From assembly GCA_030680805.1 (NCBI GenBank), contig JAUXUK010000060.1, positions 1 through 64,000 on the forward strand: a DNA stretch of 64,000 nucleotides. The letters are read 5' to 3'. The translations under genes were made by a program, and so were the position numbers. Within the stretch, counting starts at the first letter, position 1. The number at the start of each line of letters is the position of its first letter. The notes under the pieces were generated by a model, which searched no databases, was not told the origin of the DNA, and saw only the letters and a list, made by a program, of their open reading frames with translations. This DNA comes from Sulfuritalea sp. (lineage in GTDB: Bacteria > Pseudomonadota > Gammaproteobacteria > Burkholderiales > Rhodocyclaceae). Shown here in pieces: positions 18,234 to 26,883 of this stretch.

Positions 18234-19908
18234 TTGCGACTCTCCTTTGTTGGGTGGCTTGGGGATATGCAGCGTTGCGGAAGACTTCTTCGCCGATGCG
18301 GTCGAAGGTGTCGATGAAGCGTTCGTCGGCATGACGGTGCGCGAGATAGGCGCCGATCAGGCGCTCGATTGCGTCGGGCACTTCGGCCGCGGCGAAAGCG
18401 CGGCCGATTACTTCGCCGATGCGGGCGTCATTGCCCTGGCGGCCGCCGACGGTGACCTGGTACCACTCCTCGCCGTTCTTATCGACGCCGAGGATGCCGA
18501 TCGCGCCGAGGTGGTGGTGGCCGCAGGAGTTCATGCAGCCGGAGATGTTGAGCTCCAGCTCGCCGATGTCGTGCTGGTAGTCGAGATCCTCGAAGCGTTC
18601 CTGGATCGCGGTGGCGATGGGTAGCGAACGCGCATTGGCCAGGCCGCAGAAGTCGCCGCCGGGGCAGGCGATCAGGTCTTGCAGCAGGCCGACCGTGGGT
18701 GAGGCGAGGCCGGTTGCCTTGGCCCGATGCCAGACGGTGTAGAGCTCGCGCTGGGGTACGTCGGCGAGGATCAGGTTCTGTTCGTGCGAGACGCGCAGTT
18801 CACCGAAACTGAAGCGCTCGGCCAGCTTGGCGGCCGCCTCCATCTGGTCGCTGGTGGCATCGCCGGGGGCGGTGCCGGGTTTTTTCAGCGACAGTGTGAC
18901 GGCAGCGTAGCCGGCCACCTTGTGCGCCTGTACGTTGCGCTGGACCCAGCGTGCGAAGGGCTTGTCCTCGCGCAGGTGGGCGAGATGGCAGAGGTCGTCG
19001 GGCGCGAGGGTTTCATACTCCGGCGCAGCGAATTGCGCCGAGACGCGAGCGACTTCGGTAGTGGTCAGCGTCGACGGACCATCCTTCAGGTGCGACCATT
19101 CTTCGTCGACCTGCCGGGCGAACTCTTCGCGCCCGAGTGCCTTGACCAGGATCTTGATGCGCGCCTTGTAGGCATTGTCGCGGCGGCCGTGGCGGTTGAA
19201 GACGCGCACCAGCGCCTCGGTGTAGGTCAGCAGATGTTGCCAGGGCAGGAACTCGCGTACCACTTGGCCGAGCAGCGGGGTGCGGCCGAGGCCGCCGCCG
19301 GCATAGACCTTGAAACCGATCGCGCCGTCAGCATCCTGCAGCAGCTGAAGGCCCAGATCATGCACCTGGATCGCCGCGCGATCTTCAGTGGCGCCGGAGA
19401 TCGCGACCTTGAATTTACGTGGCAGGTAGGCGAACTCCGGGTGGAAGGTCGACCATTGGCGCAGGATCTCGGCCCAGGGGCGGGGATCGGCGATCTCGTC
19501 GGCGGCGATGCCGGCGAAGTGATCGGTAGTGACATTGCGGATGCAGTTGCCCGAAGTCTGGATCGCATGCAGTTCGTCCTGCGCCAGTTCGGCGAGGATA
19601 TCGGGAACGTCGGGCAACTTGACCCAGTTCAGTTGCAGGTTGTGGCGTGTAGTGAAGTGGCCAAAGCCGCGGTCATAGCGCCGCGCAATGTTCGCGAACT
19701 TGCGTAGTTGTTTCGCCGAGAGCAGGCCGTAGGGGACTGCAAGGCGCAACATCGGGCCGTGGCGCTGGATGTAGAGGCCGTTTTGCAGGCGCAGCGGGCG
19801 AAATTCGTCATCCGTGAGTTCGCCGGCGAGATAGCGCCGGGTCTGGCCGCGAAACTGGGCGACGCGGGCCTGGACAATGGCGTGGTCGTAGTCGTCGTAT
19901 TGGTACAT
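18226..19908 (-). CDS. cysI: Sulfite reductase hemoprotein (siroheme/4Fe-4S nitrite/sulfite reductase family)
   Basis: 560 residues. It should reduce sulfite to sulfide with six electrons. Siroheme and cluster ligands are visible as CPGGDFC and NISGCMNSCGHH near residues 430-480. The N-terminal half shows the family's RLQNGLYIQRHGPMLRLAVP and HFTTRHNLQLNW. No CysJ flavoprotein is encoded nearby, so the electron donor is probably a ferredoxin or another reductase. Nitrite reduction is possible but the cys context favours sulfite. Confidence 0.92.
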   Translation of the reverse strand: MYQYDDYDHAIVQARVAQFRGQTRRYLAGELTDDEFRPLRLQNGLYIQRHGPMLRLAVPYGLLSAKQLRKFANIARRYDRGFGHFTTRHNLQLNWVKLPDVPDILAELAQDELHAIQTSGNCIRNVTTDHFAGIAADEIADPRPWAEILRQWSTFHPEFAYLPRKFKVAISGATEDRAAIQVHDLGLQLLQDADGAIGFKVYAGGGLGRTPLLGQVVREFLPWQHLLTYTEALVRVFNRHGRRDNAYKARIKILVKALGREEFARQVDEEWSHLKDGPSTLTTTEVARVSAQFAAPEYETLAPDDLCHLAHLREDKPFARWVQRNVQAHKVAGYAAVTLSLKKPGTAPGDATSDQMEAAAKLAERFSFGELRVSHEQNLILADVPQRELYTVWHRAKATGLASPTVGLLQDLIACPGGDFCGLANARSLPIATAIQERFEDLDYQHDIGELELNISGCMNSCGHHHLGAIGILGVDKNGEEWYQVTVGGRQGNDARIGEVIGRAFAAAEVPDAIERLIGAYLAHRHADERFIDTFDRIGEEVFRNAAYPQATQQRRVANG

Positions 19909-19917
19909 GGTGTTTCC

Positions 19918-20718
19918 TCAGGCGAGAATCAGCTTGCCGCCAACCAGCAGCAGCACGGAAGCCAAGAGGCCGCGCAGTGCGCGTTCCGGAACCCTGGCGG
20001 CGAAATGGGCGCCCAGCGCGATGCCGGGCAGCGACCCGATCAGCAGCGAAACCAGAAGCACCACATCGACCGTGCCCAGCCACCAGTGGCCGAGGCCGGC
20101 GACCAGAGTCAGCGGCACGGCGTGGGCAATGTCGGAGCCGACAATGCGGCGCGTGGCGAGTTGCGGGTAGAGGAAAGTCAGGGCCGTGACGCCAAGCGAG
20201 CCGGCACCGACCGAGGTGATCGTCACCAGCACACCGATCACGGCGCCGGCCAGTATCGTGAGCGGCGCGCGGTGCTTTGAAGAGTCGGCGCTGGCGCTGC
20301 GGCGCTTGGCCAGGTCGAGCAGGCGCTGGCGGAAGAACAGGGAAAGGGCAGTCAGCAGCAAGGCGACGCCGAGCAACACCGAGATCAAGCTCGTGGTGCC
20401 GTGGCCCTGCACGCCGAGTTGCGCCAGCAGCAGCAGGGTCAGGCCGGCGGCGGGCACGCTACCCAGCGCAAGTCGACCGGCGATGGTCCAGTCGATGTTG
20501 TCGTGACGATGATGCACCCAGGAACCGCCGCTCTTGGTGATCGCCGTGTAAAGTAAGTTAGTACCCACTGCGGCTGCTGGCTTGAAGCCGAAGAGCAGTA
20601 CCAGTAGCGGTGTCGTCAGCGAACCGCTGCCGACGCCGGTCAGGCCGACGAGGAGGCCGACGGCAAAGCCGGACAAGGGAAGCAGGGGATTGAGTGCGAA
20701 TTCCATGATGCAGTGCAT
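19918..20718 (-). CDS. TSUP (TauE/SafE) family membrane permease
   Basis: 266 residues, about eight predicted membrane helices in two halves. GFAVGLLVGLTGVGSGSLTT at the N-terminus and AGAVIGVLVTITSVGAGSLG at the start of the second half are the paired family motifs. TSUP proteins move sulfite, sulfoacetate and related sulfur anions. As first gene of the cys operon it is a candidate sulfate importer or sulfite exporter; direction is inference. It ends nine bases before cysI. An internal ATG at 20706 is an alternative start. Confidence 0.85.
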   Translation of the reverse strand: MHCIMEFALNPLLPLSGFAVGLLVGLTGVGSGSLTTPLLVLLFGFKPAAAVGTNLLYTAITKSGGSWVHHRHDNIDWTIAGRLALGSVPAAGLTLLLLAQLGVQGHGTTSLISVLLGVALLLTALSLFFRQRLLDLAKRRSASADSSKHRAPLTILAGAVIGVLVTITSVGAGSLGVTALTFLYPQLATRRIVGSDIAHAVPLTLVAGLGHWWLGTVDVVLLVSLLIGSLPGIALGAHFAARVPERALRGLLASVLLLVGGKLILA

Positions 20719-20729
20719 CGTAGCGACTT

Positions 20730-20777
20730 CTTATAGTCCAGAAAAATACCTTATGGCTATTTGTATATAACTATAAG
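20730..20777. promoter_or_regulatory. Divergent cys operon / cysB control region with inverted CTTATAGT arms
   Basis: CTTATAGT (20730-20737) and its complement ACTATAAG (20770-20777) are 32 bp apart, with another CTTAT at 20750. They lie in the 72-bp AT-rich gap between the TSUP gene and cysB in a GC-rich genome. This is the expected place for CysB half-sites; the assignment is inference. Confidence 0.5.
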
Positions 20778-20778
20778 A

Positions 20779-20784
20779 TATAAT
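20779..20784 (+). promoter_or_regulatory. cysB -10 element, leaderless start predicted
   Basis: A perfect TATAAT ends seven bases before the cysB ATG, so the transcript would begin at or next to the start codon. No Shine-Dalgarno is visible in TATAATTGGCCC. The -35 is poor, as often seen for regulated LysR promoters. Confidence 0.45.
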
Positions 20785-20790
20785 TGGCCC

Positions 20791-21732
20791 ATGAAGCTCC
20801 AGCAACTACGTTATCTGGTGGAAGTCGAGCGGCGCGGCTTGAACGTCTCGGCGGCGGCCGAGGCGCTGTTCACTTCGCAGCCAGGGGTGTCCAAGCAGAT
20901 CGGCCTGCTCGAGGACGAACTGGGTCTGACGATTTTCGAGCGCAGCGGCAAGCGGCTTACCGCTATCACGGCACCCGGCCGCATCGTGCTGGCCATGGCG
21001 CAGCGCATGCTCGTGGAAGCGCAGAACATGAAGCGGGTGGGCGAGGACTATGCGGCGGAAAGCAGCGGCACGCTGTCGATCGCGACCACCCACACCCAGG
21101 CGCGCTACACGCTGCCGCCAGTGATCCGGCGCTTCGTTCAGCGCCATCCGGCAATTCGGCTGCACATCCAGCAAGGCAGTCCGTTGCAGGTTGCGGAGTG
21201 GGTCATGGATGGCAGTGCCGATCTCGGTATCGCCACCGAGGCGCTGGACCGGCACGAGGAACTGCTGACCCTGCCCTGCTTCCAGTGGGCGCATCTGGTG
21301 GTTACGCCTGCGGACCACCCCTTGCTGGCCAGCCATCCGCTAAGCTTGACGGCACTCGCGGAGTATCCGTTGATCACCTACGACGCGACTTTTACCGGCC
21401 GCTCGCGCATCGACCGGGCATTCGAGCGCCAGAACCTCCGGCCCCAAGTGATGCTGACGGCGATCGATTCGGATGTGATCAAGACGTACGTTGCGCTCGG
21501 CCTCGGTGTTGGCATCATCGCCGAAATGGCCTTCGATCCGGCGCGCGACGAAGCGCTCGCCGCTATGCCGGCACGCCATCTGTTCGAGGGCAATACGACG
21601 CGCGTGGGCTTTCGCCGCGACGTCTGGCTGCGAGGCTACGAATACGATTTCATGGAACTGCTGGCACCGCAACTGACGCGGGGCATGGTCGAGGCCACGC
21701 TGAAGGGTGAAGGCGCCGATCCCGGCCTCTGA
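20791..21732 (+). CDS. cysB: LysR-family sulfur regulator, CysB type
   Basis: 313 residues from MKLQQLRYLVEVERRGLNVS; the TTG upstream start is rejected. The winged HTH contains AAEALFTSQPGVSKQIGLLE. The effector domain reads SIATTHTQARYTLPPVIRRF, close to CysB/Cbl proteins, which sense N-acetylserine, thiosulfate or APS. Divergent position next to the cys operon supports a role as its activator. Confidence 0.92.
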   Translation: MKLQQLRYLVEVERRGLNVSAAAEALFTSQPGVSKQIGLLEDELGLTIFERSGKRLTAITAPGRIVLAMAQRMLVEAQNMKRVGEDYAAESSGTLSIATTHTQARYTLPPVIRRFVQRHPAIRLHIQQGSPLQVAEWVMDGSADLGIATEALDRHEELLTLPCFQWAHLVVTPADHPLLASHPLSLTALAEYPLITYDATFTGRSRIDRAFERQNLRPQVMLTAIDSDVIKTYVALGLGVGIIAEMAFDPARDEALAAMPARHLFEGNTTRVGFRRDVWLRGYEYDFMELLAPQLTRGMVEATLKGEGADPGL

Positions 21733-21844
21733 TTCCGTTCGACTCGGGAGATTTCCTTGTCGGCGAACACGATGTTCGCGAGTCCGGAAGCTAGAATGGC
21801 GTCAGTCCGCGATTGCCGTACATTCCAGAGAGCGAGGTTTGACC

Positions 21845-22102
21845 ATGCCCTATACATCTGATCTTGTCCATGAACTGAACACCCTGATACGTTTCAATCT
21901 GGAGACCAGTCAGCAGGGCATCAAGGTGCACAAGACCGCCGATCCCGCGGTGATCGAAGCAGTTCGCCGCCTGCACGCCAAGGGCTTGCTGACACAGGTG
22001 GACGGCGGCTATCTGACGGGTCTCGGCAGGGACGCGGCAGAGCATGCCCAAGCCATGCTGACCATACTGACTTCGGACGCCACCGCTGCGGCAACCCCGT
22101 AA
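21845..22102 (+). CDS. TIGR02647 family small protein
   Basis: 85 residues from MPYTSDLVHELNTLIRFNLE; the ORF track extends too far upstream. SADPAVIEAV-like and GLLTQVDGGYLTGLGRDAAEHAQ segments match the TIGR02647 family, a conserved gammaproteobacterial and betaproteobacterial small protein suggested to bind DNA; function is not established. GAGCGAGGTTTGACC precedes the ATG. Convergent with darP, 11 bp apart. Confidence 0.75.
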   Translation: MPYTSDLVHELNTLIRFNLETSQQGIKVHKTADPAVIEAVRRLHAKGLLTQVDGGYLTGLGRDAAEHAQAMLTILTSDATAAATP

Positions 22103-22113
22103 CGGAATATCGC

Positions 22114-22653
22114 CTAAGGACTTTCGTCGGCGGCGTCGCCGGTTTCGGGCCTGCCTTCGAGCTCGCGCAGTTCCCGGAACAATTCGCGGTAAGCCCGCGG
22201 TGGCTTGCCCTGCTGCGCTTCTTTCAGTGCGTTGCGGCGCAGCTGGCGCAGGTGCTGCATATCCGCATGCGGATAGTCGCGGGCAAGTTCACTGAACACC
22301 GCTTCGTCTTCCATCAAGCGCGTGCGCAGCCTTTCCAGTTGGTGCTGACGGATGTTGGCCGCTTCGGACTTTCCCTTGATTTCGTTCATCGCCGCCTGTA
22401 ACGGAGCGGCATCGATATCGCGCATGATCTTGCCGATGTACTGCATCTGGCGCCGCTTGGCCTCGTGCTTGGTGAAACGCTGGGCATCAAGCAGCGCTTC
22501 GCGCAGCCGTTCCGGCATGTCGATCTTCGCCAGTCGGTCTTTCGACAGCGCCACCAGTTCCGCGCCCAGATCCTGCAGCGCGGTCATCTCCCGCTTCAAT
22601 TGCGATTTGCTGGGGCCGGAATATTCGTCCGGCTCGTTATAGATATCTTCCAC
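22114..22653 (-). CDS. darP: Ribosome-associated protein DarP/YjgA (DUF615)
   Basis: 179 residues, highly charged and helical. DEYSGPSKSQLKREMTALQD and FTKHEAKRRQMQYIGKIMRD are the family hallmarks. DarP promotes late maturation of the 50S subunit peptidyl-transferase region in E. coli. It is divergent from pmbA, a neighbour it also has in many proteobacteria. Confidence 0.93.
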   Translation of the reverse strand: MEDIYNEPDEYSGPSKSQLKREMTALQDLGAELVALSKDRLAKIDMPERLREALLDAQRFTKHEAKRRQMQYIGKIMRDIDAAPLQAAMNEIKGKSEAANIRQHQLERLRTRLMEDEAVFSELARDYPHADMQHLRQLRRNALKEAQQGKPPRAYRELFRELRELEGRPETGDAADESP

Positions 22654-22704
22654 GGTTATGATTATAGCTTCGCGATTCGAGTACCACTCTTAAAGGGTTC
22701 CTGC

Positions 22705-24042
22705 ATGTCCCAAGCTTTTGCTCACTCCCAGGAGACATTGCGCGCATTGGCGCAGGCTGTTCTCGATCATGCCGCCGCCAAGGGCGCCACAGCCTGCGAG
22801 GTTGATGTCTCGGAGGGCTTCGGCCAGTCGGTCAGCGTGCGCCGGCAGGAAGTGGAAACCATCGAATACAACCGCGACAAGGGGCTTGGCGTCTCGGTGT
22901 ATATCGGCCAGCGACGCGGCCATGCCAGCAGCTCGGATTTCTCGCCGGCAGCGCTGAGAGCCTCGGTCGAGGCCGCGCTCTCCATTGCACGATTCACTGC
23001 CGAAGACGATTGCGCCGGCCTGCCCGATGCCAAGCTTCTGGCGAAGCGGAGCATGGATCTGGACCTGTTTCATCCCTGGGACATTTCCGTGGAGGCGGCG
23101 ATCGACATCGCGCGCCGCTGCGAGCAGGCCGCCTTCGATGTCAGCCCGCTGATCAAGAACTCTGAAGGCGCCAGTGTTTCCGCGCAAACTTCCCATTTTG
23201 TTTCCGCCAACAGCCTGGGCTTCATGGATGGCTTTGCCACGTCGCGGCACTATGTGTCCTGCTCGGTGATCGCCGGAGAAGGCGAGGACATGCAGCGCGA
23301 CGATTGGTATACCACCCGTCGCAATGCCGATGGATTTCCCGATGCGGCGCTGATTGGCGACTACGCGGCGCGACGGGCGCTGTCGCGTCTCGGCGCGCGC
23401 AAGCTGAAGACCCGCAAATGCCCGGTAATTTTCGAAGCCCCGCTGGCGTCGGGATTGATCGGCAGTTTTGTGCATGCGGTCTCCGGCGGCGCACTCTATC
23501 GCAAGACATCCTTCCTGCTCGATAGCCTTGGTCGGCAGCTGTTCCCGGAGTTCGTCCAGATCAGCGAACGGCCGCATATCCGCGGTGCTTTCGCGTCCTC
23601 GCCCTTCGACGACGATGGGGTCGCGACCCACGATCGCGAGGTGGTGAAGAACGGTGTGCTGCAAGGCTACTTCCTGTCCACCTACTCGGCGCGCAAGCTG
23701 GGCATGGAGACCACCGGAAACGCCGGTGGCGCACACAATTTGCTGGTTCAGCCCGGGAAGAACGACCTCAAGGGGCTGTTGCGCGAAATGGGCACGGGGC
23801 TGCTGGTCACCGAACTGCTCGGCCAGGGAGTGAATTACGTAACCGGCGACTATTCGCGCGGGGCGGCGGGGTACTGGGTGGACAAGGGCGAGATCGCCTA
23901 TCCGGTGGAAGAAATCACCATAGCCGGCAACCTGCGCGAGATGTTGCGTGGCATTGTCGATATCGGCAATGACATCGAGGTGCGGGGTTCGAAGCAGGTG
24001 GGTTCGGTTCTGGTCGATCGCATGACGATCGCCGGCAACTGA
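22705..24042 (+). CDS. pmbA: Metalloprotease-related protein PmbA (TldE)
   Basis: 445 residues from MSQAFAHSQETLRAL; the 525-codon ORF overextends into the divergent promoter. PmbA is the non-catalytic partner of TldD, and the heterodimer cleaves unfolded peptides such as microcin precursors and CcdA. SGGALYRKTSFLLDSLG and the C-terminal EVRGSKQVGSVLVDRMTIAGN are typical. No HExxxH metal site is visible, as expected for the E subunit. tldD is not in the window. Confidence 0.93.
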   Translation: MSQAFAHSQETLRALAQAVLDHAAAKGATACEVDVSEGFGQSVSVRRQEVETIEYNRDKGLGVSVYIGQRRGHASSSDFSPAALRASVEAALSIARFTAEDDCAGLPDAKLLAKRSMDLDLFHPWDISVEAAIDIARRCEQAAFDVSPLIKNSEGASVSAQTSHFVSANSLGFMDGFATSRHYVSCSVIAGEGEDMQRDDWYTTRRNADGFPDAALIGDYAARRALSRLGARKLKTRKCPVIFEAPLASGLIGSFVHAVSGGALYRKTSFLLDSLGRQLFPEFVQISERPHIRGAFASSPFDDDGVATHDREVVKNGVLQGYFLSTYSARKLGMETTGNAGGAHNLLVQPGKNDLKGLLREMGTGLLVTELLGQGVNYVTGDYSRGAAGYWVDKGEIAYPVEEITIAGNLREMLRGIVDIGNDIEVRGSKQVGSVLVDRMTIAGN

Positions 24043-24188
24043 GTCGGCGCCTGAGAGAAACCGAAAGCCGGCGCTTGCCGGCCCGCGTCCCTGGATACCG
24101 TCCCTTGAGGGACATAAAGCGGAATCCCCGGCAGACAGAGTCCGATATGGCGAAGCAACGCCGCCCGGCAAAATCCCGGCAATCCGGC
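24043..24188. other. pmbA-PilZ intergenic region with stem-loops, no gene
   Basis: No convincing ORF. It holds two hairpins: GCCGGC-GCTT-GCCGGC just after pmbA (about 24067-24082) and GTCCC-TTGA-GGGAC near 24100-24113. Neither is followed by a T-run. They may stabilise the pmbA 3' end. Confidence 0.4.
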
Positions 24189-24216
24189 TTGACCGCAAAG
24201 CAGGGTTTGATATGCT
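24189..24216 (+). promoter_or_regulatory. Predicted promoter of the PilZ gene
   Basis: TTGACC, a 16-bp spacer and TATGCT (five and four of six matches). The predicted start near 24223 gives a leader of about 158 nt up to the CTG start. Confidence 0.45.
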
Positions 24217-24380
24217 AATAGCCCCATTTCCGGTAGAGTTCGGGACGCAGTCTTTGATCCGCCTCCTTTGGAGCCGCCGCCATACGAGCCGCGGGCCATG
24301 TCCGATCCCGCCACAGGAGTTTCCCGAACAATCTCGCTGCATCGCCGTGTTGATAGCAGCATGCTGGAAGGTAGAACGCC

Positions 24381-25295
24381 CTGAAATCATTTCTTGGAAT
24401 CTCTCTTGGGGAACACGCTTCGCAAAACGATGACGCGGAAGCGGTCAGTGCCCCGCGGAAGCTGGACCTCAACAAGCTGAAGACGCTGATCGATTTTTTC
24501 CCGATCGGGAAGAAGCTCTCCTATTCCCCCGAGTACAAGAAGGAAATAGTTTTCGACACGCTTGTGGTCGCCTACTGCGTGAACGGGAGTTTTGTCTATT
24601 CCGGGGAGTCGATCGATCGCGATTCCGATGGTTATCCGACCATGTTCCACACCGACGAAAACAAGGAGCGCATCCCGGTTTCGCGTGTCAAGCTGTTGCA
24701 ACTGCTGGTTCCGGATACGACCGAGCTTGAACTGAAGCTCGATTACGCGCGGCGAGCGCTTATCGGCCGCGGGCGGCAATTCATCAAGGGCAACTCCATC
24801 TCCCTGATTTCCAAGGCGGGGACCCGGGGGGTGTCGACCATCGATACCGAGGTGGCGAAGAATTTCATTCTGAAGGATGGTCCTTACGCCAACACGCAGA
24901 TGATCCTGCTTACGCCGGAACTGTCCAGCCTGACGGTTACCGATCAGCGGAAAAAGGCTCGCGCAAAAACATCCGTTCCCGTCAGGGTGTCGTTGGCGGA
25001 CGGGAGGTTGCCGGGGTCCTACACGATTGCCGATATTTCCGATGGCGCCGTGCGCATCCGGGTGCGAGACCGAGATACAACGATGCCGGAAGTGAACCGG
25101 GGCGACGAAGTGTTTCTTGACATCGATCTGGGTGAGTCGGAACGGCACTACACCATCAAGGGATCAGTCTTTCGTCGCTCGGCGGAGACGTGCATCATCC
25201 AGTTGGAAGGGCTCCTGAACGACGGCCGATTTGGCAGTTTCAGTCCGCTCGACATGCTGGAGCTGAAGGCGGGCTTGCTCAACTACGGCGAGTGA
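24381..25295 (+). CDS. PilZ-domain protein, probable CTG start
   Basis: 304 residues if translation begins at CTG 24381. No ATG, GTG or TTG exists in frame between the upstream stop (24372) and GTG 24564, yet the frame upstream of 24564 reads as protein (LDLNKLKTLIDFFPIGKKL). GGAAGG ends eight bases before CTG. The C-terminal PilZ-like domain has RKKAR (RxxxR) and DISDGAVRI, a near match to [DN]xSxxG, so c-di-GMP binding is likely but not certain. Starting at GTG 24564 would remove 61 residues. Confidence 0.7.
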   Translation: MKSFLGISLGEHASQNDDAEAVSAPRKLDLNKLKTLIDFFPIGKKLSYSPEYKKEIVFDTLVVAYCVNGSFVYSGESIDRDSDGYPTMFHTDENKERIPVSRVKLLQLLVPDTTELELKLDYARRALIGRGRQFIKGNSISLISKAGTRGVSTIDTEVAKNFILKDGPYANTQMILLTPELSSLTVTDQRKKARAKTSVPVRVSLADGRLPGSYTIADISDGAVRIRVRDRDTTMPEVNRGDEVFLDIDLGESERHYTIKGSVFRRSAETCIIQLEGLLNDGRFGSFSPLDMLELKAGLLNYGE

Positions 25296-25353
25296 ACCGT
25301 AGCTGATTGCATCCCGCAGTTTCCCGCGGTTTCCCGAAGTTTTCCGCAGGCCC

Positions 25354-26694
25354 TCAGGGTGAGCGCGCGCTGTCGACATCAGCCAGGTTCCGCTCGTCGA
25401 CGTAGACCCTCGCGGACTCGACCTCCTCGCGCGCGAAGCAGGTCACAATGACGTTGCTGTGCACGGCTGCCTTTGAGAGAACCTCGACGGCGCAGCGGCC
25501 GTAGGCGCTTTCGATGGTGGCCAGCAAATTGCGGGCATAGGGGCTGGCAAGTTTTCCGTCAAGAATCAGGTTGGCCAGCATCACGCCGCCCGGCTTCAGT
25601 GCGCGGCGCGTGTCGCGCCAGAATTCGCGCGTGACGAGATGGCCGGGGATCGAGGTACGCGCGCTATAGACATCCACCACCAAGGCGTCATAACGGCGCG
25701 CGGTCTCGATCACGAAGCGGCGCGCGTCGGCGGCGACGAACTCGCCACGCGCCGCTTCGCGCAGGAAATCGCGTTCGGCGATTTCGCGGATGGCCGGGTC
25801 GATGTCTACGTAGGTGTAGCGGTTGGCGGGCTCGCGGTGGGACAGCGTGAATCCGCCCGCGCCCAGCACCAGAATGTCGCGGTCGCGGAAACCAAGATCG
25901 TCGAGCAGGACATGCCGCAGGTGCCGCACGTAGCGCGTATAGAGGGGCGGCTCGCTGCTGTCCATCAGCGACGCCACCTGATTGTTCACGCGGAAGACGC
26001 GAGGCGACCGCATGCCTTCCCGCGTCACGATTTCGACCTCGTAATCGGCATAGGCCGTGTCGGCACGCTGGCGGTCACCGAGATTTGCGGCGATGCTGAT
26101 GCCGGTCACGCCCGCCAGCAAGCCCGCTGCCAGCGGTCGAGGACGCTGTACCAGTGCGGCGCCGCCGACCAGCATCACCGCGCCGAGCAGCACGGCAGCC
26201 CACACGCCGAACAATTGCATGACGCCCAGCGAGAGGGTGACCGAGCCGAGAAATGAACCGAGGGTCGACCAGTAGAGCGCCCGGCCCGCGGCTTCTCCGC
26301 TGCGCTGCGCGTGCATCAGGTTGGTCAGTATCGGCACCGTCTGTCCCAGCAGCCAGGCCAGCGGACACAGTATTGCACCGACAAAAATCAGGTAGGCCAT
26401 GGCCGCCGGCGCATTGGCAAAGATGGCGTTGACACTGCCTCCCGCGAGACCGGCGCCCATCAGTGCCGCGGAGATCAGGAAATTGCGCGCCACAACCGTT
26501 CGGTAGCCTGCCGCGACGCGGCTGCCGGAGTGGTAGCCGAGAGCGAGGGCCAGCAGGAACAGGCCGATGGTCGGTGCCGTGATGACGATGGAACTGCCGA
26601 CATGGGGAATCAGCCGCCGCAGGGCGATGATTTCGGCGCCGAGCGAGCAATAGCCCTCGATGAAAACGATGGTGAACAACAAGCGTGGCGACAT
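25354..26694 (-). CDS. Membrane protein fused to spermidine-synthase-like domain
   Basis: 446 residues. The N-terminal about 215 residues form roughly six or seven hydrophobic helices (SLGAEIIALRRLIPHVGSS near the start). The C-terminal half is a SpeE-like Rossmann domain with LVLGAGGFTLSHREPANRYT and VDIDPAIREIA, and DALVVDVYS. Such fusions are annotated as aminopropyltransferases, but substrates are not established. It is divergent from the methyltransferase gene with a 189-bp shared upstream region. Confidence 0.8.
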   Translation of the reverse strand: MSPRLLFTIVFIEGYCSLGAEIIALRRLIPHVGSSIVITAPTIGLFLLALALGYHSGSRVAAGYRTVVARNFLISAALMGAGLAGGSVNAIFANAPAAMAYLIFVGAILCPLAWLLGQTVPILTNLMHAQRSGEAAGRALYWSTLGSFLGSVTLSLGVMQLFGVWAAVLLGAVMLVGGAALVQRPRPLAAGLLAGVTGISIAANLGDRQRADTAYADYEVEIVTREGMRSPRVFRVNNQVASLMDSSEPPLYTRYVRHLRHVLLDDLGFRDRDILVLGAGGFTLSHREPANRYTYVDIDPAIREIAERDFLREAARGEFVAADARRFVIETARRYDALVVDVYSARTSIPGHLVTREFWRDTRRALKPGGVMLANLILDGKLASPYARNLLATIESAYGRCAVEVLSKAAVHSNVIVTCFAREEVESARVYVDERNLADVDSARSP

Positions 26695-26883
26695 GGGGAC
26701 GATACGGGTAGCGAGGTTTGCGACTTTACCCCAACTAAAACTCGGCGCTGGCGATACGGCGATACGGCGTAGCGGTTCTCTGCGCCGTAAAATGCAGTGC
26801 CATGCCCATTTCGATCAACTCCCCGTCAGTCAAGGTATCCATCGTGCTGCCATTTCCCTGCGCCGAGAGTGGCTGACCTTGCC

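Noticed and set aside
19918-20718. Calling the TSUP gene a dedicated sulfate importer
   Set aside because: TSUP members transport different sulfur anions in either direction; context alone does not decide.
22690-24390. 566-codon antisense ORF across pmbA
   Set aside because: Shadow of the GC-rich pmbA reading frame; no recognisable domain, and the sense gene is a clear family member.
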